Assembly: GCA_006227775.1 (NCBI GenBank)
Contig: SBFV01000440.1
Span: 1 to 5,462, forward strand
Reading direction: 5' to 3'
DNA: 5,462 nucleotides
From: Gammaproteobacteria bacterium
GTDB taxonomy: Bacteria > Pseudomonadota > Gammaproteobacteria > Chromatiales > Chromatiaceae
Shown here: positions 1-4,773 of the stretch, piece after piece
Numbering within the stretch: position 1 is the stretch's first letter
How the letters are laid out: every line of letters begins with the position of its first letter
Position numbers and translations under genes: made by a program
The notes under the pieces: model-generated
What the model was told of the DNA's origin: nothing
Seen by the model: only the letters and a program-made list of their open reading frames with translations
Databases searched by the model: none

Positions 1-36
1 CCCCCTCGTGGGGGAGGGGCCGGGGGAGAGGGGGGC
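1..36. repeat. G-rich palindromic intergenic element downstream of nosH, probably cut by the window edge
   Basis: This 36-base stretch begins 17 bases beyond the nosH stop codon. On the + strand it carries four G-runs (10-14, 16-19, 22-26, 30-35) separated by a, cc and aga. Two competing small stems are visible: 1-5 with 10-14 (loop tcgt), and 2-7 with 14-19. Read on the minus strand it is a C-rich run followed by a G-rich run. From memory, this resembles the palindromic C/T-rich intergenic repeats common between genes of GC-rich proteobacteria. There is no T-run after the stem in the nosH reading direction, so it is not a canonical intrinsic terminator. It could still slow polymerase or protect the 3' end of the mRNA. 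The other half would lie outside the window. Confidence 0.4.
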
Positions 37-53
37 AGTCAGTCGTGGCACCA

Positions 54-1031
54 TCAGAGTATCTTATCCAGCCCCTTGACCGTGAAGTTGAGGGAATCGG
101 TCGGACAGATATCGACGCACAGGCCGCAGCGGGTACAGTCGGCGCCGATGTCCGTCAGCACCGTCCGCGCCCGGCCGCGGATGGTGACATCCAGGACATG
201 GGGCACCATGCAGATGGCGCGGCAGTCACCCTCATGATGGCAATCCTTGACGCTGTACTGCACCCGCACTGGCGACAGGACCCCCACTAGGCCGTAGGTG
301 ATGCCGATGGGACAGACATAGCGGCACCAGGCGCGGCGGGAGACGAAGATCTCGAACAGCAGCAGGGCCAGCACCCAGAGCAGGGCCAGGCCGGGGCCAT
401 AGATGAGGGCGCGGCTGAGGATGCCGGTCGGGGAGATGGTCTCGAAGAGGGTGTAGCCGGTCACCACCGTCAGCACCACGAAGAGCAGATAGAACCAGAG
501 GCGGCCCATGCGGTGGAACTTGATGTCCCTGGCCCAGTTGCGCTTGGCCAGCCAGAGATGGATCTTTTCCGCCCCTTCCGCCAGGAGGTGATAGGGGCAG
601 GCCCAGGAACAGAAGGTGCGCCCACCCAGCAGCAACCACAGGATGAAGACCGTCACCGTGCCGATGACCAGGTTCAGGACCACATGCTGGTAGGCCAGGA
701 TCACCTGAAGCGCCGAGTTGAGATCGGCCAGGTGAAAACCGACCAGGCGCGAGGCGGTGAGTGCACCCTCCAGGAGTTGGACATCGAAATAATAGGAGAC
801 GACGAAGAGCAGGTTGGCGATGATCAGGGTCACCCAGCGGCGGTTACGCCATTTATGACGATCCGCGGCCAGGGCGCGTCCGGCTTCCGCGGCACGGAGC
901 CCGTCCTTGGTCAGTTTTTCCTTACGCTTTTCCGTCATGATCGCGACCACCTCGGGCTGGCGGTCCGCGGGGCCGGGCTTGACGGGGTCCAGACCGATGA
1001 TCTGGCGCAGGGAATCGACGATGTAACTCAT
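54..1031 (-). CDS. nosH: NosH (NapH-type) membrane quinol dehydrogenase, polyferredoxin subunit
   Basis: 325 aa. Family role: NosH/NapH proteins sit in the inner membrane, oxidise quinol and pass electrons to the periplasmic Fe-S partner NosG/NapG, here most likely towards N2O reductase. A basic cytosolic N-terminus of about 64 residues precedes four hydrophobic segments (about 66-84, 113-136, 178-195 and 213-230). Two membrane-edge CxxxCP motifs follow helices 2 and 4 (C141/C145-P and C236/C240-P), as is typical of the family. The C-terminal ferredoxin domain has a complete CxxCxxCxxxCP motif (C299, C302, C305, C309). The first motif is irregular: C264, C270 and C274, with Glu267 where the second Cys is expected. 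The ATG at 1031 is preceded by a Shine-Dalgarno sequence that overlaps the nosG stop codon. Neighbouring nosG and nosD favour nosH over napH. Fold and pairing are near certain; the nos assignment rests on context. Confidence 0.9.
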   Translation of the reverse strand: MSYIVDSLRQIIGLDPVKPGPADRQPEVVAIMTEKRKEKLTKDGLRAAEAGRALAADRHKWRNRRWVTLIIANLLFVVSYYFDVQLLEGALTASRLVGFHLADLNSALQVILAYQHVVLNLVIGTVTVFILWLLLGGRTFCSWACPYHLLAEGAEKIHLWLAKRNWARDIKFHRMGRLWFYLLFVVLTVVTGYTLFETISPTGILSRALIYGPGLALLWVLALLLFEIFVSRRAWCRYVCPIGITYGLVGVLSPVRVQYSVKDCHHEGDCRAICMVPHVLDVTIRGRARTVLTDIGADCTRCGLCVDICPTDSLNFTVKGLDKIL

Positions 1032-1038
1032 GGCGGCG

Positions 1039-1043
1039 ACCTC
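1039..1043 (-). promoter_or_regulatory. Ribosome binding site of nosH
   Basis: The minus strand reads GAGGT here, 7 bases before the nosH ATG, and it overlaps the nosG stop codon (TGA at 1042-1044). This fixes the nosH start at 1031. It also suggests that nosH translation is coupled to termination on nosG, which fits two subunits that act as a pair. Confidence 0.65.
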
Positions 1044-1875
1044 AGACGGCGGGTGCCACGTTGGTGATGCGGTCGATGTCGATGACGATGGCGGCGGGTT
1101 CCACGGGGCAGATCATCTCGCAGACACCGCAGCCGACGCAGCCATCGAGAACGACGGGCAGGGCGCCACCCTTGGCCTGGGGTTCCAGGCGGATGGCGGC
1201 CCGGGGGGGGCACTGGTTGGCGTTGCCGGAGGGCGGCTTGCCCGCCGCGCACTGGGCGAGACGGATCTCAATGGGGCACTGACGCCGGCAGAGGTCGCAG
1301 AGGTCCAGGTCATAGGGCTGGTCGGCCACGAGGATCGGATTCCAGCGATCCACCTCGTCGTAACGCAGCTTGCCGGTAAAGTCGGGGCCACGGGCCTGGC
1401 CGTTGAAGCCCTGGCCCAGGACCGCCAGGCAGGCCTCGGGGCGGGCGAGTCGCGCCAGCCCCATGCGCGCCTGGGCGGGATAGTCGATGTCGTGGGTCAG
1501 GGCCCCGGTGGGGCAGGCGAGGACGCACTGCAGGCCGTCGCAGGAGAAGTCGCAGGCCTGGTCCCGCGCCTGGATGTAGGGGGTACCGACCCCGACCCCA
1601 TCGACCAAATCCGCGAGATGGATGGCCTCCACCGGGCACACCTGGACGCACTGGCCGCATTTGATGCAGGCGGCGAGGAATTCCTGCTCCTGAAGCCGGT
1701 CCTTGATGGCCCCCGGCGGGCGCAATCGGGCCTGGGCCTGGCCGATCAGGGGGATCATGCCCGCCAGGGTCGCCCCCAGAATGCCAAGGCCGAGGACGCT
1801 GGTGCGGATAAATTCCCGGCGACTCTGCTCACGCCGCTTGGGGGTGACGGTCGGGCGGGGTCGGGATGCTGCCAT
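1042..1875 (-). CDS. nosG: NosG (NapG-type) Tat-exported periplasmic protein with four [4Fe-4S] clusters
   Basis: 277 aa. Family role: a periplasmic, membrane-tethered electron carrier that takes electrons from NosH and passes them to c-type cytochromes. The N-terminus has a twin-arginine motif (S18-R19-R20-E21-F22-I23-R24) followed by a hydrophobic stretch (about 26-46), so export should be by Tat after cluster assembly in the cytoplasm. Four Cys groups are visible: C70/C73/C76/C80-P; C108/C112/C117/C121-P; C193/C196/C200-P plus C209 as the likely fourth ligand; and C246/C249/C252/C256-P. This is the usual NapG layout and length. The ATG at 1875 is the only start giving a complete Tat signal. 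The Shine-Dalgarno sequence before it is poor, so translation may depend on nosD, which ends 35 bases upstream. A run of eight C on the coding strand (1203-1210) encodes part of Q-C-P-P-R; the frame is intact. Confidence 0.92.
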   Translation of the reverse strand: MAASRPRPTVTPKRREQSRREFIRTSVLGLGILGATLAGMIPLIGQAQARLRPPGAIKDRLQEQEFLAACIKCGQCVQVCPVEAIHLADLVDGVGVGTPYIQARDQACDFSCDGLQCVLACPTGALTHDIDYPAQARMGLARLARPEACLAVLGQGFNGQARGPDFTGKLRYDEVDRWNPILVADQPYDLDLCDLCRRQCPIEIRLAQCAAGKPPSGNANQCPPRAAIRLEPQAKGGALPVVLDGCVGCGVCEMICPVEPAAIVIDIDRITNVAPAV

Positions 1876-1910
1876 GGCTAACTACTCGGGGTGTGCGTCG
1901 GTCGGATGGG

Positions 1911-3425
1911 TCACTCGCGGCCGAGGGATTGGCGCAGGGCCTGCAGGGCGTCGTAACCACCGCCAGCGGGGGCGGAGCTGTCAGCGGAGGACCCAGCGGA
2001 GGCGGGGGCGGGGATGGAACTGCCCGCGGCGACCGTGGTGGGGGCGTAGGCCCGGCCAGGGGTGGATGTGGCGGCCGGTGCTTCGCCCTCGTCTTCATAC
2101 TCATCGTCCGCGTAGTCTTCATCCTCATCCATGACGATCCCCTGGGACTTGGGGGCATGGCGGGCGAGGGTGGCGAGGATGTCGATGGGGGTGTCCGCGG
2201 TGCGGATCGGTCGCTCGTCGCGGGCCAGGAGTTTGGGTTCGCTCAGGGGGGCCAGGCGCTCCAGGAAGTCGATGACCTCCAGCATGGGCGAGCCCTTGAA
2301 GAACTGGGCCTCCGGCAGGTCCATCCACAGGCGGTCGGCGTAGGCGTATTGCTCCAGGGGGGTGTCACCGATGCCGTCGCCATCCCGGTCGAAGCCCTCG
2401 TACTCGTCCCAGTAGTTGCCTTCCCAGGAATTGAAGGTCGCGCCCTTGCCGGCGCCGCCTTCGAGGACGGTGGGGGTGATGTTCCCCTCGAAGCGGTTGG
2501 CGACGAAGATGTTGCCGTCCCGCCCCGGCAGCCAGCGCACACCCACGGCGTTGAAGGCGATGAGGTTGTCGGTGAAGCGGTTGGTGGTGCCGGGCTGGTA
2601 GGGCGAGAGGTCGAGATAAATGCCGGTGGCGCTGTAGAGGACCTTGTTGCCGGTGATCTCCACGTCGGAGGAGTCCTTGAAGCCGATTCCGACGCCGGTG
2701 GGCCCGGAGGCGTTGACGATGGTGTTGTTGCGCAGGATGACGCCATCGCTGTACATGACGAAGATGCCGACGCTGTTGTCCTCGTAGAAATTGTCTTCCA
2801 CCAAGTTGACGTGGGAATACATGAAGTGCAAAGAGTAGCGGCCCCCGCGGGCGTCGTTGCGGGCGATGACGTTGTCCTTGGAGTACCAGACCACCGTGTC
2901 CCGGGAGTCACGGATGACGTTGTCCGTCGCCTGGTTGTTGTAGCTGTACCAGAAGCGGATGGCGTCACCGCGGATGCCCAGATCCACCGGCTTGGAGGCG
3001 ATGCGGTTGCGGCGGATGATGTTGTTGCTCGACTGCTGCAGGTCGATGCCGAACAGGCAGTGGTCGATGACGTTGTCCTTGATGACGTTGAAGTTGCCCC
3101 GCACCTGAAGGCCCGCGTCGATGTCGTTGTGGGAATCACCGGAGTTGGTCAGGCGCAGGTTCTTCAGGGTGGCGCCGTCGGTCTGGAGCAGGATGACGGT
3201 GCCCTTGCCCCCGCCGTCGATGACCACCTGGTCGCGGCCATCGAGGGTCAGGGGCTTGTCGATCACCAGGGGGCCGGCATAGGTGCCGGGTTCCGGGGCC
3301 AGGGTGTCACCCGGCTTGGCCGCGTCCACCAGGAGCTGGAGCGAGGCCGGGGCGGGCTGGTCTCCCTGGCAAATCAGGGGCAGGACCAGTCCCGCGACCG
3401 CGACCAGGCGCGGTAAGGGGTTCAC
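1911..3425 (-). CDS. nosD: NosD, periplasmic beta-helix protein for maturation of the N2O reductase copper site
   Basis: 504 aa from a GTG start. Family role: NosD works in the periplasm with the NosFY ABC transporter to assemble the CuZ centre of NosZ. After a hydrophobic signal (about 6-18), the protein is a parallel beta-helix of repeated N-x-I/V turns (about 55-320, for example N118, N134-N135, N184, N233, N260). Next comes the W-E-G-N-Y-W-D-E-Y segment (334-342) and an acidic D-R-D-G-D-G-I-G-D loop (346-354), both typical of NosD. Residues from about 405 onward are unusual: an acidic block (433-448), an Ala/Ser/Pro/Thr/Gly linker (449-490) and a short helix-like end (491-504). The GTG at 3425 overlaps the upstream stop as GTGA and has GGGAGG 4 bases before it. 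The signal contains L-P-L-I-C19, which is not a good lipobox. The frame stays open to 3881, but that part is the shadow of the upstream gene. Confidence 0.93.
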   Translation of the reverse strand: MNPLPRLVAVAGLVLPLICQGDQPAPASLQLLVDAAKPGDTLAPEPGTYAGPLVIDKPLTLDGRDQVVIDGGGKGTVILLQTDGATLKNLRLTNSGDSHNDIDAGLQVRGNFNVIKDNVIDHCLFGIDLQQSSNNIIRRNRIASKPVDLGIRGDAIRFWYSYNNQATDNVIRDSRDTVVWYSKDNVIARNDARGGRYSLHFMYSHVNLVEDNFYEDNSVGIFVMYSDGVILRNNTIVNASGPTGVGIGFKDSSDVEITGNKVLYSATGIYLDLSPYQPGTTNRFTDNLIAFNAVGVRWLPGRDGNIFVANRFEGNITPTVLEGGAGKGATFNSWEGNYWDEYEGFDRDGDGIGDTPLEQYAYADRLWMDLPEAQFFKGSPMLEVIDFLERLAPLSEPKLLARDERPIRTADTPIDILATLARHAPKSQGIVMDEDEDYADDEYEDEGEAPAATSTPGRAYAPTTVAAGSSIPAPASAGSSADSSAPAGGGYDALQALRQSLGRE

Positions 3426-4612
3426 CGTGCCTCCCGCAACTCCTTGCGTCTGATCAGGGCCAGGATCGCCAGCACCACGGATAACAGCACCATGAGCCCG
3501 AAGCCCGTGTAGGGATAGGAATGGGTGGAGAACTGCGCCACCTTGCCATCCCCGAAGACCGTGGGCATGAAGGGCTTGACGGTAAAGGCCCCCATATCGT
3601 TGAGGGTATGGCCGTACCACCAGAGCCAGGCGGCGTAGTCGATAATGAAGAAGAGGGGCAAGGCTAGTGGGGCCAGGACCAGCAGCCAGAAGAGGAGGCC
3701 GGCCCCTTTGTAGGCCCCCCACAGCAACAGCAGCATGGCCCCGACCATGATCCAGAAGAAGGCGTGGGTGGCCACCGCCATCCCCCGCACCATGGGGGCG
3801 ATCATGACCGGATCGTTGAAATAACGCCCCAGGCTGGTCTCGTAGTGCCAGAGCAGCGTCTGGATGCCGCTCCCGCTCCATTCCTGGCGTTGCTCCGGGG
3901 GCCGTCGTTCCTGGGTCTTCTCGAAGCGGCTCTCCAGGCTCTCGATCAGAACCTCTTTTGGCGACTCGCGGTCCGCGTTGGTCCGGTCAGCCGTCCCGTC
4001 GGGGGCGGGGGTGGCGGGCTCCCCCAGTTCGGCCCGCATCCGGGCCAGCAGGGCCTCCGCGGCGGAGACCCTGGGCGCCTCCTTCTCCATGCCACCCTCC
4101 TGGTCCAGGGCGGTGACCAGGGCCGTCAGATAGCCCAGGTTCTGGTACTCGAGCCCGTCCTCGCCGTACATGGTGAGACCCATCCAGCCCAGGATGCCGG
4201 CGAACCCGAGGCCCATGACGATCAGCCGGGCCGCGGTCCTGGGGATGGCGAATCCCAGGACCATGACCCCCAGCAGGCTGATGATGAAGGGGGAGAAGGC
4301 CCGTTCCACCACGCCGCCGGCGGCGATGGGATACATACCGACGTAGTGATTGATGGTGTCCATTTCATGCACGCAGTCCAGCGCTTCTTCCTCATGGATC
4401 TCCGCCTTCTCGACCTTCTGGCAGCCGTTGAAGACGCCGTTCATGTGGAAGTGGATGCGCACCCCGTCAGGGAAGGACTCGGGCGGGTAGTTGGGCGCGG
4501 TGAGGGAGACCCACCAGATGGGGGAGTAATAGATGGCTGCCAGCAACCCGATGGCCACCAGGGCCAGAAGACCAGCCAGCAGGCCTCGGGTAGCATGTGT
4601 CTGCGCGTTCAT
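3422..4612 (-). CDS. nosB: NosB-like polytopic membrane protein of atypical (clade II) nos clusters, with a large hydrophilic insertion
   Basis: 396 aa. I recognise the family by conserved-looking patches: Y-Y-S-P-I-W with L-T-A-P-N-Y-P (28-43), I-N-H-Y-V-G-M (87-93), W-W-Y-G-H-T-L (331-337) and S-Y-P (365-367). These recall the NosB-type proteins encoded beside atypical nosZ, whose function is unknown. Six hydrophobic segments are visible (about 10-28, 108-124, 128-147, 282-300, 304-325, 370-387). Basic residues in the short loops and at the C-terminus suggest both ends are cytosolic, so the recognised patches would face the periplasm. The first loop holds C64 and C80 among many His and Met residues. 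A charged stretch of about 85 residues (169-253) between helices 3 and 4 looks inserted. The ATG at 4612 directly precedes the first helix and has a GGCGG-like site 8 bases upstream. An in-frame start at 4798 would add 62 low-quality residues and overlap the cytochrome gene. The protein type is secure; the symbol is less so. Confidence 0.72.
   Translation of the reverse strand: MNAQTHATRGLLAGLLALVAIGLLAAIYYSPIWWVSLTAPNYPPESFPDGVRIHFHMNGVFNGCQKVEKAEIHEEEALDCVHEMDTINHYVGMYPIAAGGVVERAFSPFIISLLGVMVLGFAIPRTAARLIVMGLGFAGILGWMGLTMYGEDGLEYQNLGYLTALVTALDQEGGMEKEAPRVSAAEALLARMRAELGEPATPAPDGTADRTNADRESPKEVLIESLESRFEKTQERRPPEQRQEWSGSGIQTLLWHYETSLGRYFNDPVMIAPMVRGMAVATHAFFWIMVGAMLLLLWGAYKGAGLLFWLLVLAPLALPLFFIIDYAAWLWWYGHTLNDMGAFTVKPFMPTVFGDGKVAQFSTHSYPYTGFGLMVLLSVVLAILALIRRKELREAR
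3430..3435 (-). promoter_or_regulatory. Ribosome binding site deciding the nosD GTG start
   Basis: The minus strand reads GGGAGG inside the last codons of the nosB-like gene, 4 bases before GTG at 3423-3425. The spacing is short but usable. With the GTGA overlap it points to translational coupling. It also selects the GTG over the much longer open frame, which has no signal peptide near its beginning. Confidence 0.6.
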
Positions 4613-4645
4613 CGTCGGTACCGCCAATTTCTGATGAAGGCTGGA

Positions 4646-4674
4646 TCGGCCCCCGGACCTGGCCGGGGGACCGA
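4646..4674 (-). other. Strong bulged hairpin 34 bases before the nosB-like start
   Basis: Positions 4646-4649 (tcgg) pair with 4671-4674 (ccga), and 4650-4656 (cccccgg) pair with 4663-4669 (ccggggg). The single a at 4670 bulges, and 4657-4662 (acctgg) form the loop. That is 11 base pairs, almost all G-C. No U-tract follows in the minus-strand transcript, so a classical intrinsic terminator is unlikely. A stabilising or processing hairpin, or a partial block to readthrough, is more plausible. Confidence 0.5.
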
Positions 4675-4685
4675 AGGGAAGGCCG

Positions 4686-4699
4686 GCCACCGCGGTGGC
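4686..4699. repeat. Perfect 14-base palindrome
   Basis: The sequence gccaccgcggtggc is identical on both strands and is preceded by a second palindrome, ggccggcc (4681-4688). It could be a site for a dimeric DNA-binding protein or simply a GC-rich stem in the mRNA. Its right edge overlaps bases that could extend the neighbouring outer stem at 4701-4770, so the two folds partly compete. Confidence 0.4.
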
Positions 4700-4700
4700 T

Positions 4701-4770
4701 GACCGGGTCACGGGCGGATTTACGCCGCCCGCGACCTGAGGGTGGCGAGGCTCTCGCCCTGGGCCCGGTC
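4701..4770 (-). other. Predicted branched RNA fold immediately after the cytochrome stop codon
   Basis: An outer stem pairs 4701-4707 (gaccggg) with 4764-4770 (cccggtc). Inside it are two hairpins: 4711-4717 (cgggcgg) with 4725-4731 (ccgcccg), loop 4718-4724; and 4744-4749 (ggcgag) with 4753-4758 (ctcgcc), loop gct. Together they give a three-way junction that starts 3 bases past the TAA at 4774-4776. In GC-rich DNA single 6-7 bp stems arise by chance; a nested set of three is less expected. No known riboswitch class is recognised. Confidence 0.4.
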
Positions 4771-4773
4771 GGC

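Larger units (their letters stand above)
4613..4773 (-). other. Structured intergenic region between the cytochrome and nosB-like genes
   Basis: This is the only sizeable gap in the window, at 161 bases, and it encodes no convincing protein. It contains a bulged hairpin at 4646-4674, a perfect 14-base palindrome at 4686-4699, and a branched structure at 4701-4770 enclosing two smaller hairpins. I see no T-run after any stem on the transcribed strand, no FNR-type TTGAT-N4-ATCAA box and no convincing promoter. The likely roles are mRNA processing or differential stability of the cytochrome (and nosZ) message relative to the downstream maturation genes, or a remnant of a palindromic repeat family. 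Confidence 0.55.

Noticed and set aside
1030..1881. Open frame on the + strand across nosG
   Set aside because: It is antisense to nosG, whose four Fe-S motifs and Tat signal are clear. The encoded sequence shows no motif of its own.
1876..1910. Possible promoter or operator in the nosD-nosG spacer
   Set aside because: Only 35 bases, with no palindrome, FNR-like box or clear -35/-10 pair; it looks like an ordinary spacer within the operon.
1866..3416. Long open frame on the + strand across nosD (516 codons)
   Set aside because: It lies antisense to nosD, whose beta-helix repeats and conserved C-terminal motifs are unmistakable. Its Val/Gly/Asp-rich composition is the mirror of GC-rich codons, and it has no recognisable domain.
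3426..3881. N-terminal extension of nosD in the same frame
   Set aside because: It overlaps the well-supported C-terminal helices of the NosB-like gene in another frame and contains no signal peptide. The GTG at 3425 has a Shine-Dalgarno sequence and is followed directly by a signal.
4646..4674. Hairpin read as a rho-independent terminator of the cytochrome transcript
   Set aside because: The stem is strong, but the transcript after it on the minus strand has no U-tract, and the next genes belong to the same pathway.
3764..4702. Open frame on the + strand across the NosB-like gene
   Set aside because: His/Gly/Gln/Asp-rich translation typical of the antisense of a GC-rich membrane protein; no domain, and no credible start context.
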